Assembly (NCBI RefSeq): GCF_004358755.1
Contig: NZ_SMZY01000005.1
Span: 141,033-205,032, forward strand
Length of the DNA stretch: 64,000 nucleotides
Source: Peribacillus frigoritolerans
GTDB lineage: Bacteria > Bacillota > Bacilli > Bacillales > Bacillaceae
Reading direction: 5' to 3'
Positions 8,656 through 16,905 of this stretch are shown here, in pieces (the stretch's first letter is position 1; every line of letters begins with the position of its first letter). Under the pieces are notes generated by a model that was given only the letters and a program-made list of their open reading frames with translations, was not told the DNA's origin and did not search any database. Made by a program: the position numbers and the translations under genes.

Positions 8656-9837
8656 GTGATGGATTTGAATAAACGGAAAATATGCGTGGTTACTGGCACT
8701 AGAGCTGAATATGGATTGTTATATTGGCTTATGAAAGAAATCGATGCTGACCATGATTTATTGCTGCAGACTATAGTGACAGGAATGCATTTATCACCTG
8801 AATTCGGCTTAACTTATAAAGTGATTGAGGAAGATGGATTTAAGATTGATGAAAAGGTGGAAATGCTTTTATCAAGTGATACACCAGTGGGAATTGCAAA
8901 ATCAATGGGTATTGCAACAATGGGATTTGCCGCGTCTTTTGAGAGGCTAAAGCCAGATATAGTTGTTGTCCTGGGTGACCGTTATGAAATTCTGGCTGCA
9001 GCTCAGGCAGCTATGGTGGCAAGAATCCCAATTGCGCATTTACACGGAGGAGAAACTACAGAAGGATTAATCGATGAGGCAATAAGACATTCAGTGACAA
9101 AGATGGCCCATTTTCATTTTGTTGGGGCTGACCCATACCGCAAAAGGGTTATTCAATTAGGGGAACATCCAGAACGGGTGTGGAATACAGGGGCTGCTTC
9201 CATCGATAATATCCGCCGTTTAAAACTTTTAGAAAAAGAAGAATTTGAAAAATCTATTCAATTTAAATTAGGGAGAAAAAACTTTCTCATAACCTACCAT
9301 CCGATTACATTAAGTAAAATTGGTCCTCTAAATGCCATAAAAGAACTTTTTAAAGCGCTGGACACATTTACGGATGTGCATATGATTTTTACCAAATCTA
9401 ATTCTGATACAGAAGGCCGTGTTATTAACCAAATGATTGATGAATACGTCCTGCAGAATTCTGAACGGTCAATTGCATTTACATCTTTGGGGCAATTAAG
9501 ATATTTGAGCGCCATTAAACACTCGGATGTAGTGATTGGGAATTCATCGAGCGGATTGGTCGAAGCTCCTTTTCTGCAAAAACCAACAGTCAATTTAGGA
9601 GATCGCCAGAAAGGGAGACTAAGAGCCAGTTCTATTGTCGATTGCATAGAGAGCTCTAATGAAATAGTTCTAGCTATTAACAAAGCATTATCCGCTGATT
9701 TTCAGCAAAAATTGAAAAATGTTACTTCTCCGTACGGCACTGGAAATGTAGCTGAAAAAATTAAAAAGATTCTGAAGGAAGTTTCGCTTGACGATTTACT
9801 AATGAAAAAATTTTATGATATGGAGCATGACGAATGA
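8656..9837 (+). CDS. neuC: UDP-N-acetylglucosamine 2-epimerase (hydrolysing), NeuC type
   Basis: This 393-aa protein has family landmarks VVTGTRAEYGLLYWLM at the N-terminus, VVLGDRYEILAAAQAA, AHLHGGETTEGLIDEAIRH and GNSSSGLVEAP. Hydrolysing epimerases of this family convert UDP-GlcNAc to ManNAc plus UDP, the first step to sialic acid. Related LegG-type enzymes act on diacetylbacillosamine. No dehydratase or aminotransferase for legionaminic or pseudaminic acid is present, which favours the ManNAc route. The start is uncertain: GTG 8656 and ATG 8659 are adjacent and neither has a clear Shine-Dalgarno. The gene overlaps the next by 4 bp. Confidence 0.9.
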   Translation: MMDLNKRKICVVTGTRAEYGLLYWLMKEIDADHDLLLQTIVTGMHLSPEFGLTYKVIEEDGFKIDEKVEMLLSSDTPVGIAKSMGIATMGFAASFERLKPDIVVVLGDRYEILAAAQAAMVARIPIAHLHGGETTEGLIDEAIRHSVTKMAHFHFVGADPYRKRVIQLGEHPERVWNTGAASIDNIRRLKLLEKEEFEKSIQFKLGRKNFLITYHPITLSKIGPLNAIKELFKALDTFTDVHMIFTKSNSDTEGRVINQMIDEYVLQNSERSIAFTSLGQLRYLSAIKHSDVVIGNSSSGLVEAPFLQKPTVNLGDRQKGRLRASSIVDCIESSNEIVLAINKALSADFQQKLKNVTSPYGTGNVAEKIKKILKEVSLDDLLMKKFYDMEHDE

Positions 9838-10739
9838 AAGTGATTGTTATTGGCTGTGTGCAGTTCAGCTGCCAAGTGCTTAAGCAGCTATTATCAATGC
9901 AAAGTTCAGCAATCGAAATTATCGGAGTCATTACAAGAAGACAATCAAAAATCAATTCTGATTTTTGTTCGTTAGAACCGCTGGCAAACGCAAACAGCAT
10001 TCCTTGTTTTATTGCTGAGGGTAATAATCAACTCTCGATGGCAAGCTGGCTGCAGGAAAAGAAGCCGGATATCATTTACTGCTTTGGATGGTCTTATTTA
10101 TTGAAACTAGAGGTTTTATCTATTCCTAAATTAGGGGTCATTGGCTATCACCCTGCCGCTTTGCCTCAAAACAGAGGAAGGCATCCAATTATTTGGGCTC
10201 TCTCCCTTGGTCTGGAACAAACAGCTTCCACTTTCTTTGTCATGGATGAAGGGGCAGATTCAGGAGAGATCATCAGTCAACGATTTGTAGCGATTGAGAA
10301 AACAGATGATGCAGGCACATTGTACCAAAAGTTAACTGAGACGGCACTCGTACAAATTTCTGAATTTACTAAGAATTTCGCTGAAGGAACGATAGTGAAA
10401 TGTCCTCAAAATGATTCCTATGTGAACTATTGGAGAAAAAGGTCTGTTAAAGACGGGGAAATTGACTGGAGAATGAGTGCAGAAGGGATCTATAACCTGG
10501 TAAGGGCGTTAACCCGGCCTTATCCTGGTGCCCATTGTATGTTTAACGATAGAGAAGTGAAAATATGGAAAGTGAAAATTGTGGAAGATTCAGCCTTTAT
10601 ATCCAGCATAAAAAACCTGGAACCCGGAAAGGTATTGAAATTTGGCCATTCAGTTAACGTTGTTAAATGCGGGGATGGTGCCGTACAGCTTATTGAGCAT
10701 GAATTTAATGATCTTCTTAAGGAAGGGAGTTATTTATGA
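9834..10739 (+). CDS. Formyltransferase-family protein (sugar N-formyltransferase-like)
   Basis: This 301-aa protein has an N-terminal formyltransferase fold with PDIIYCFGWSYLL, then GYHPAALPQNRGRHPIIWAL, then DEGADSGEIISQ. A C-terminal OB-like domain follows, as in Fmt and ArnA. The catalytic His and Asp of the Asn-His-Asp triad are present. The Asn position of the usual NxH motif reads Gly (GYH), which may mark a subfamily. The enzyme should use N10-formyl-tetrahydrofolate to formylate an amino sugar. Overlaps with neuC upstream and a PIG-L deacetylase downstream suggest that the three act on the same sugar. Confidence 0.82.
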   Translation: MKVIVIGCVQFSCQVLKQLLSMQSSAIEIIGVITRRQSKINSDFCSLEPLANANSIPCFIAEGNNQLSMASWLQEKKPDIIYCFGWSYLLKLEVLSIPKLGVIGYHPAALPQNRGRHPIIWALSLGLEQTASTFFVMDEGADSGEIISQRFVAIEKTDDAGTLYQKLTETALVQISEFTKNFAEGTIVKCPQNDSYVNYWRKRSVKDGEIDWRMSAEGIYNLVRALTRPYPGAHCMFNDREVKIWKVKIVEDSAFISSIKNLEPGKVLKFGHSVNVVKCGDGAVQLIEHEFNDLLKEGSYL

Positions 10740-11404
10740 GTACAATTTTGGTTATAGCACCTCACCCTGACGATGAGACGTTAGGCTGTGGAGGAGCGCT
10801 GCTCAGGCATAAAAAAAATGGGGATGCCATCCATTGGTTAATTGTTACGGCCATTACCGCTGAGCGCGGATTTACCAAGGAACGTATTGATAAAAGAGAA
10901 AAGGAAATCACTCAAGCAGCTGATTTATACGAGTTTGATTCTGTTTCTAAATTAGGTTTTCCAACAGCCCGGTTAGATACTGTGCCGCTAGAAGAGCTGG
11001 TTCAAAAAATTGGAGAAACGATTCAGAGAATCTGTCCTGATATCGTTTATCTTCCACATCCCGGAGATATTCACAGCGATCATAAATTTGTGTTTGACAG
11101 CGGCATGTCCTGTACAAAATGGTTTCGTTATCCATTCGTAAAACGCATACTCGTCTATGAAACTCTTTCAGAAACAGAGCTTGGAATTAATCCAGCCTAT
11201 ATAAGGTTCAGCCCGAATGTATATGTTGATATAACCGGTTTCCTTGATCGAAAAATTGAAATCATGAAGGTTTTCCAAAGTGAAATGGGAGAATTTCCTT
11301 TTCCGAGGAGCGAACAGGCCATTAAAGCCCTATCTTCTTATAGGGGAGCTTCCTCAGGATTTCAGTTTGCAGAAGGATTTATATTGATAAAGGAAGTGAT
11401 CTGA
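10736..11404 (+). CDS. PIG-L family N-deacetylase
   Basis: This 222-aa protein has the metal-binding motif APHPDDETLGCGG at the N-terminus and a second motif PHPGDIHSDH near residue 110, both typical of the PIG-L/LmbE zinc-dependent N-acetyl-sugar deacetylases. It overlaps the formyltransferase by 4 bp and neuB follows with no gap, so the three are translationally coupled. The natural inference is that it exposes an amine, by removing an acetyl group, which the formyltransferase then formylates. The free sugar, UDP-sugar or nonulosonate stage cannot be told from the sequence. Confidence 0.85.
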   Translation: MSTILVIAPHPDDETLGCGGALLRHKKNGDAIHWLIVTAITAERGFTKERIDKREKEITQAADLYEFDSVSKLGFPTARLDTVPLEELVQKIGETIQRICPDIVYLPHPGDIHSDHKFVFDSGMSCTKWFRYPFVKRILVYETLSETELGINPAYIRFSPNVYVDITGFLDRKIEIMKVFQSEMGEFPFPRSEQAIKALSSYRGASSGFQFAEGFILIKEVI

Positions 11405-12484
11405 ATGTGTAAAACATTTATCATCGCAGAAGCGGGGGTTAATCATAATGGAAGCATTCAGCTCGGAAAAGAATTAATTGAGGGCGCGGCAAAAGCAGGT
11501 GCGGATGCTATAAAATTCCAAACATTTGTAACAGATTTTATTTTAACGGATAAAGCAGCAAAGGCTGACTATCAAATAAAATCAACAGATCCATCAGAAT
11601 CCCAGATTGAGATGGTGAAAAAGCTGGAGTTAAGCCCCAAAATGCATGAAGAACTAATCGGGCATTGTAAAAAGAACAACATTCAATTTCTGTCAACGCC
11701 GTTTGATGAACCAAGTGTTGATCTCCTGGTTAATACATTTAATATCCCCATTCTGAAAATTGCCTCTGGTGAAATTACAAATGCACCGCTATTACTCAAG
11801 ATAGCAAGGACGGGCAAGCCGATTATTTTATCCACCGGGGTGAGTACGATAGCGGATGTCGAGAAAGCTTTAGGTGTTCTGGCCTTCGGCTACCAATTAC
11901 CGCAACGGCATACACCATCAATAGAAGCTTTTGAACAAGCTTTTTGCAGTGAAGAAGGACAGAAGCTTTTGCAGACTAATGTTACACTGCTGCACTGCAC
12001 TTCTGAATATCCTGCCCCCTTTAACGAGGTGAATTTAAATGTGATGGATACATTAAGGCAAACATTTTCCCTGCCCGTTGGATATTCGGATCATACGAAA
12101 GGAATTGCCGTACCGATAGCCGCTGTGGCAAAGGGAGCAGTTGTCATTGAAAAGCATATTACATTGGATTGTAATCTCCCTGGTCCTGACCATAAGGCAT
12201 CCCTTGAAATGGAAGAATTCGCTGAAATGGTTGCCGCTATTCGTCAGGTTGAAGATTCTCTTGGTCAATCCCTTAAAATTCCTTCATTTTCTGAAGTAAA
12301 AAACAAATCCGTCATACGAAAGAGTATTGTAACTTCTAGAAAGATAAATAAAGGAGAAACGTTTACAGCAGATAATTTAACGATTAAAAGACCGGGAGAT
12401 GGGCTATCGCCATTTTATTATTGGGATTATATCGGAAGAACGGCGAACAAAACGCATCAAAAAAATGAGCAGGTTTTCTTTTGA
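11405..12484 (+). CDS. neuB: N-acetylneuraminate / nonulosonate synthase
   Basis: This 359-aa protein starts with IIAEAGVNHNGS and contains KFQTF, STPFDEPSVDLL, KIASGEITN, LLHCTSEYPAPF, GYSDHTKGI and EKHITLD, followed by a C-terminal SAF domain (IVTSRKINKGE). This is the standard NeuB layout. NeuB condenses phosphoenolpyruvate with an N-acyl mannosamine-type sugar to form a nine-carbon nonulosonic acid. The start codon immediately follows the deacetylase stop and the stop overlaps the next start (TTGA). Whether the product is Neu5Ac or an N-formyl variant depends on the two upstream enzymes. Confidence 0.92.
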   Translation: MCKTFIIAEAGVNHNGSIQLGKELIEGAAKAGADAIKFQTFVTDFILTDKAAKADYQIKSTDPSESQIEMVKKLELSPKMHEELIGHCKKNNIQFLSTPFDEPSVDLLVNTFNIPILKIASGEITNAPLLLKIARTGKPIILSTGVSTIADVEKALGVLAFGYQLPQRHTPSIEAFEQAFCSEEGQKLLQTNVTLLHCTSEYPAPFNEVNLNVMDTLRQTFSLPVGYSDHTKGIAVPIAAVAKGAVVIEKHITLDCNLPGPDHKASLEMEEFAEMVAAIRQVEDSLGQSLKIPSFSEVKNKSVIRKSIVTSRKINKGETFTADNLTIKRPGDGLSPFYYWDYIGRTANKTHQKNEQVFF

Positions 12485-13140
12485 ATAAGCCGCTGATTAT
12501 TATAGGCTGCGGAGGGCATGCTTCAGTATTAGAAGATATCTTAATCTCTCAAAATCGATACATTTTAGGCTATACAGATGATAGGCCCCTGGTCAAGTAT
12601 ACTTCTATCCCCATTTTAGGAAATCAGGAAAAAGTTTTAGAATATCAGCCAGATCAAATCAAGCTGGTAAATGGGATCGGTTCAGTAGGTTATACCAAAA
12701 TAAGAGAATATATTTTTAGGAAGTTTAAAAAATTAGGTTATACCTTTGAAACTATTATTCATCCTTCAGCCATCATTGCAACAAAGGTTGTCATAGAGGA
12801 GGGAGGGCAAATTATGGCAGGCACAGTCATTCAGCCGGGTGTGTTTATTGGGGAGAATTCAATCATCAATACGAAAACGTCCGTTGACCATGATTGTGTA
12901 ATTGGAAAACATGTCCATTTGGCGCCGGGTGTTACGTTATCAGGAAACGTTCATGTTGAAAGACGATGTCATGTAGGAACAGGAGCAACCGTTATTCAAG
13001 GAATTCATATTGGAGAAGCTGCGTTAATCGGAGCAGGGGCTCTTGTGAATAAAAATGTAAAGAAAGGAACAAAGGTTATTGGAGTACCGGCAAAGGAAGG
13101 AGCTAAAGGAATTCGATATCAGGAGGAACCACATGATTAA
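12481..13140 (+). CDS. neuD: NeuD/PglD-like acyltransferase
   Basis: This 219-aa protein has an N-terminal Rossmann-like PglD domain (PLIIIGCGGHASVLEDIL) and a C-terminal left-handed beta-helix with hexapeptide repeats (GTVIQPGVFIGENSIIN, VDHDCVIGKHVHLAPG, IGEAALIGAGALV). NeuD proteins O-acetylate sialic acid, while PglD acetylates UDP-bacillosamine. The sialic-acid context supports the NeuD reading. It starts with TTG overlapping the neuB stop and overlaps neuA by 8 bp at its end. Confidence 0.85.
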   Translation: MNKPLIIIGCGGHASVLEDILISQNRYILGYTDDRPLVKYTSIPILGNQEKVLEYQPDQIKLVNGIGSVGYTKIREYIFRKFKKLGYTFETIIHPSAIIATKVVIEEGGQIMAGTVIQPGVFIGENSIINTKTSVDHDCVIGKHVHLAPGVTLSGNVHVERRCHVGTGATVIQGIHIGEAALIGAGALVNKNVKKGTKVIGVPAKEGAKGIRYQEEPHD

Positions 13141-13834
13141 TGGTGAACGTATATTGGCAATTATACCGGCAAGGGGCGGTTCAAAGGGAATTCCAGGTAA
13201 AAATATACGGCCTTTAGCAGGGAAGCCTCTATTGGCATGGACAATTGAAGAAGCTAAAAAATCAAGGTATATAGACAGGCTGGTGTTATCTTCAGAAGAT
13301 AGCGAAATCATTGAAGCAGCCAGAAAATACGGGTGTGAAGTCCCGTTTATTCGGCCGAAAGAACTGGCATTAGATCAATCTTCAAATGCTGATGTTATTT
13401 TGCATTCCCTTCAGCATCTAGATGGATACGATTGGGTTATGCAGCTTCAGCCGACTTCTCCGTTCCGTTCAGCAAACGATATTGATCAATGTATTGAATA
13501 TTGTATCAAGAAAAAGGCTGATGCTTGCTTATCTGTAACTGAAACCGAAAAAAGCCCTTTTTGGATGTATTTTATGGATCAGGATGCAAAATTAAAAAAA
13601 GTAATTGATTCTAATAAAACAGCAATGAACCGTCAAGAATTGCCGGACGTATTCTCCGTAAATGGAGCCATTTATTTAGCTAAATGTAAATGGTTTAAAA
13701 GGAATAAAAGTTTTCTTTCAAAGAAGACAATTGGATTTAAAATGCCTAAGGAGCGTTCGTTAGATATCGATACAGAGTGGGATTTTAGATTAGCGTCCCT
13801 TATAAAAAATGATCAAAACATAGGGGAAGAGTAA
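13133..13834 (+). CDS. neuA: CMP-N-acylneuraminate cytidylyltransferase
   Basis: This 233-aa protein begins INGERILAIIPARGGSKGIP and then has GKNIRPLAGKPLLAW, the conserved nucleotide-binding loop of NeuA/KdsB enzymes. MQLQPTSPFR and DIDTEWDF follow. It activates a nonulosonic acid with CTP to CMP-NulO, the donor for surface transferases. ATG 13133 is preferred because AGGAGG lies 7-12 bases upstream; an upstream in-frame start would lie inside neuD without support. The last nonulosonate biosynthesis gene, it is followed by an initiating transferase after 59 bp. Confidence 0.92.
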   Translation: MINGERILAIIPARGGSKGIPGKNIRPLAGKPLLAWTIEEAKKSRYIDRLVLSSEDSEIIEAARKYGCEVPFIRPKELALDQSSNADVILHSLQHLDGYDWVMQLQPTSPFRSANDIDQCIEYCIKKKADACLSVTETEKSPFWMYFMDQDAKLKKVIDSNKTAMNRQELPDVFSVNGAIYLAKCKWFKRNKSFLSKKTIGFKMPKERSLDIDTEWDFRLASLIKNDQNIGEE

Positions 13835-13893
13835 AAGCAAACTATAACTAAAAAATAATCAAAACTATTAAAGAACGTATAGGGTGATTTCTT

Positions 13894-14502
13894 TTGAAAC
13901 GGATTATCGACTTTTCCTTTTCTTTACTGATGATCATAGCAGCTAGTCCTATTATGCTGATTATTTCTGTCATCATATTTTTCAGCTTAGGAAGACCGAT
14001 CATTTTTAAACAAGAAAGAGTGGGATTAAATGAGAAGATATTTATATTATATAAATTTCGAACAATGAAAACTTCTCATAACGAGAATGGAGTGCTGGCT
14101 CCTGATAGCCATAGACTGACAAAAGTCGGTTCAGTCCTTAGAAAATTAAGTTTAGATGAATTACCGCAGCTAGTAAATATTTTAAAGGGAGAAATGAGCC
14201 TGGTAGGACCAAGACCTCTTATAAAACAGTATTTACCTTATTATTCTAAAAGAGAACGTCTAAGACATACAGTCAAACCTGGTTTAACTGGGTTGGCACA
14301 GATTTCAGGGAGAAATAAATTAACCTGGGATGAAAGATTGGAATTGGATGCAAAATACGTTGAGGAACAAGATTTAGTGCTAGATTTTAAGATCCTTTTT
14401 AAGACAATCCTTAAAGTATTTCTCAGAGAGGATATAGTGGTTGATCCAAGAGCTTTAATGAAAGATTTAAATGAAGAAAGAAAGGAGATGCTTAAGGATT
14501 AA
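13894..14502 (+). CDS. Initiating polyprenyl-phosphate sugar-1-phosphate transferase (PglC/EpsL-like)
   Basis: This 202-aa monotopic membrane protein has one N-terminal hydrophobic segment and the bacterial sugar transferase domain. It shows KQERVGLNEKIF, YKFRTM, KLSLDELPQLVNIL, GEMSLVGPRPL and KPGLTGLAQISGR. The Asp-Glu pair in LDELPQ is the catalytic dyad. Enzymes of this size transfer a phospho-sugar from UDP to undecaprenyl phosphate and so start a repeat unit or glycan. It starts with TTG behind AGGGTGA. Its presence shows that the nonulosonate is destined for an undecaprenyl-linked glycan. Confidence 0.9.
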   Translation: MKRIIDFSFSLLMIIAASPIMLIISVIIFFSLGRPIIFKQERVGLNEKIFILYKFRTMKTSHNENGVLAPDSHRLTKVGSVLRKLSLDELPQLVNILKGEMSLVGPRPLIKQYLPYYSKRERLRHTVKPGLTGLAQISGRNKLTWDERLELDAKYVEEQDLVLDFKILFKTILKVFLREDIVVDPRALMKDLNEERKEMLKD

Positions 14503-14503
14503 T

Positions 14504-15259
14504 ATGGATATTCGGTGTTTAAAACCTGCTGATAGTAAAAGGCTTGGGGAAATTATTAGAGAGGGTATGCCCGAGAATATCTTTTCATTAACAATAAGTT
14601 CATGCCATGGATATGATTTATTTATTAATTCGTTACTTGAAGCGCCAAATTATTCGCCTTATTCATTTTACGGAGCATATATCGACAATAAACTGGTTGG
14701 ATTCGTTGAATGGAGAAAACTTGAGGATGTTCTTTTTTTGAATAACATTTATATCCTGCCAGGCTACAGAAGTTTTGGAATTGGCAAGAAATTAATTAAT
14801 ACGAAGCAGTATTTATTAACTAACTATGAAGCGTGCAGAATAGAATTAGATGTATTTAGCTGGAATGAAAAAGCAATGAAGTGGTATGTAAATTTAGGGT
14901 TTAAACCAATAAAAACGGATAATTGGTATATAAAAAAATCACTAAATAAAGTGGATATACAAGAGGAGTTTTATGTTTATAATTTACCCGAAGCCAAATG
15001 TATGCATAAAGATTACGGTTTTTCCCGTTTAGAAATTTCTGCAAAAAATGGTCAATATTCGATCGGAAGGCTAGGGAGCCAATATTATAGAATTCAAGGA
15101 TTTGATGCCTTACTGGATAACTGCTTAATAAATGCTCTATCTGTCATAGATCCAACAAGAGATTACTTAATTGTGGCAGATAAGGAGCATAAAATTCCAA
15201 AAGATCTAGGAGGTTTATCTTTCATTGCAAGTGTTATGCGAATGTCGCAGAGCTTGTGA
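14504..15259 (+). CDS. GNAT-family acetyltransferase with C-terminal extension
   Basis: This 251-aa protein has an N-terminal GNAT fold. VGFVEWRKLEDVLFLNNIYI is followed by the acetyl-CoA loop LPGYRSFGIGKKL and NEKAMKWYVNLGF. About 100 further residues have no recognisable motif. ATG 14504 lies 2 bp after the previous stop with AAGGA just upstream; an ATG at 14471 inside the preceding gene is possible but less likely. Acting at the end of the glycan operon, it may acylate a sugar or amino group of the polymer. The substrate is unknown. Confidence 0.7.
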   Translation: MDIRCLKPADSKRLGEIIREGMPENIFSLTISSCHGYDLFINSLLEAPNYSPYSFYGAYIDNKLVGFVEWRKLEDVLFLNNIYILPGYRSFGIGKKLINTKQYLLTNYEACRIELDVFSWNEKAMKWYVNLGFKPIKTDNWYIKKSLNKVDIQEEFYVYNLPEAKCMHKDYGFSRLEISAKNGQYSIGRLGSQYYRIQGFDALLDNCLINALSVIDPTRDYLIVADKEHKIPKDLGGLSFIASVMRMSQSL

Positions 15260-15577
15260 AGCTTCTGGGGCAAAAACTATCAAACTTGTCCATTTACTAA
15301 ATCGTTAGGCCCCACTTCACACCTCTCCCTAATAAAGGTTAAATTAATCATCGCAATACAAGGCGTTTTTTTATTTTTGTCTCACATTGGAATTTTCTGC
15401 AGCTCTGTTATCCCTGCTGTTTTTGTATTAGATCATTAATCAAGATGATGAAAATGTGTGTATGAATTTGGGACATGGCGCTTACATATAATCAGGACGT
15501 GCATAGAATAGTACTGTTGTATCATTACTCTATTTTTTAGTAACCAATGAAAAATTACCTTAGGTGGTGAAGCACTG
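15260..15577. other. Gene-free, AT-rich spacer inside the glycan cluster
   Basis: This 318-base stretch holds no reading frame that I can support. I see no clear terminator after the GNAT gene. The last bases contain AGGTGGTG, the ribosome site of the following GTG-start gene. It probably includes a promoter for that gene, but I cannot pick one with confidence. Confidence 0.4.
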
Positions 15578-16618
15578 GTGTCTGCCAAGATGGTGAAATT
15601 AAGTTTAAACGATAATTGGAACAAATTTATTGAACAATTTTCAACGTTAGATGTGTATTATTCACAGGAATACAGTAATTTATCTTCTGCTATTGAAAAC
15701 GGTGCTGCAGAAGCCGTTTTTTATGAAAACGATGATGGGAAAATATTCTATCCGTATATTAAGAGGAAAATTGATTTAAATGAAGAGTATTTAGATATCG
15801 TAACTCCTTATGGTTATGGGGGCCCCGTATTAGAGGGGGATCAAAATGCAATTAAAATGTTTTATCGCCAATTTAATGAATATTGCACAGATAACAAAAT
15901 CATTACAGAGACCGTTAGATTACATCCTTTACTAAAAAATGATGCATATATGAAGGATGTCATGCATGTGGAATATATTAGAAAAACAACTGCAGTAGAC
16001 TTAACTCTTTCATTAGAAGAAATCAGAAAAAATTACACATCTAACAATAAAAGGAATATCAAAAAAGCAAATAAGGAAGGAGTTAACGTTTTTATTTCAA
16101 ACAATCATAAAAAAGATATAGATATTTTTATTGATTTATACTATGAAACAATGAATCGAAATAACAGCTTAAGTTATTACTATTTCGATAGATCTTATTT
16201 TTACCGTCAGATGGAAGAAATGCTGCTTTGTAAACCCTATCTCTTACTTGCAGAGTATAAAAATCAAATAATAGGAGGAATATTATTACTAATTGGCAAT
16301 GAATATGCCCATTATCATTTAGGAGCTTCGAAAACAGAATATTTATCTTTAAGGCCAAATAATTTGCTGTTTGACGCGATGATAGAGTTCTCTAAGTCAT
16401 GTGGATCAAAATTACTGCATTTAGGAGGGGGATATCAAGAAAATGATAGTCTCTTTAAATTCAAAACTTCATTTACAAATAATAACAATTATAATTATTT
16501 TCTAGGTAAAAACATATTAAATGAAAAAATTTATAAAGAGTTATCTCAAATTGCAGCAAAGAACCTTTCGCCAATCAGCGATAGCAGTTATTTCCCTCTT
16601 TATAGAAGGAAAAATTGA
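15578..16618 (+). CDS. FemAB/BioF2-like GNAT-fold aminoacyl or acyl transferase
   Basis: This 346-aa protein resembles the peptidoglycan bridge (FemABX) and BioF2-like acyltransferases. It has NNKRNIKKANKEGVNV, YYETMNRNNS, LLLAEYKNQIIGGILLL, YHLGASKTEYLSLRPNNLL and HLGGGYQENDSLFKFKTSF. FemX enzymes use aminoacyl-tRNA to add amino acids to a lipid-linked muropeptide, while relatives in polysaccharide loci decorate sugars. The GTG start at 15578 follows AGGTGGTG at good spacing. The base composition looks AT-rich by eye, like its neighbours. It closes the accessory cluster. Confidence 0.72.
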   Translation: MSAKMVKLSLNDNWNKFIEQFSTLDVYYSQEYSNLSSAIENGAAEAVFYENDDGKIFYPYIKRKIDLNEEYLDIVTPYGYGGPVLEGDQNAIKMFYRQFNEYCTDNKIITETVRLHPLLKNDAYMKDVMHVEYIRKTTAVDLTLSLEEIRKNYTSNNKRNIKKANKEGVNVFISNNHKKDIDIFIDLYYETMNRNNSLSYYYFDRSYFYRQMEEMLLCKPYLLLAEYKNQIIGGILLLIGNEYAHYHLGASKTEYLSLRPNNLLFDAMIEFSKSCGSKLLHLGGGYQENDSLFKFKTSFTNNNNYNYFLGKNILNEKIYKELSQIAAKNLSPISDSSYFPLYRRKN

Positions 16619-16905
16619 TACGGATACTGATTCTTTTATTCAAGACTATCTTTCCGGCATAGGGTCCATTTCTTCTTTTTCTTTCATTTTCCGCTAATTA
16701 ACTCCTAAAAACACACAACCCTTTTTTCCCTTTTCTCAATACTATATAGCATAAGCTTATAAACTTACCCTCTTTTATTCAGTGAGACATGGTCTATGTT
16801 TATGGAAAAGATTATGTCTATTTTTTGTTATAAAGCAGTTAGAAGATTGAATCAAATCATTAAATGATCTTCGTACTTGTGAAATTTATAAAAGGAGAAA
16901 TGAGA

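Noticed and set aside
8656..13834. Legionaminic or pseudaminic acid pathway
   Set aside because: The dehydratase, aminotransferase and N-acetyltransferase of those routes are not in the window. NeuC, NeuB and NeuA alone fit the ManNAc/sialic route better, though genes outside the window could change this.
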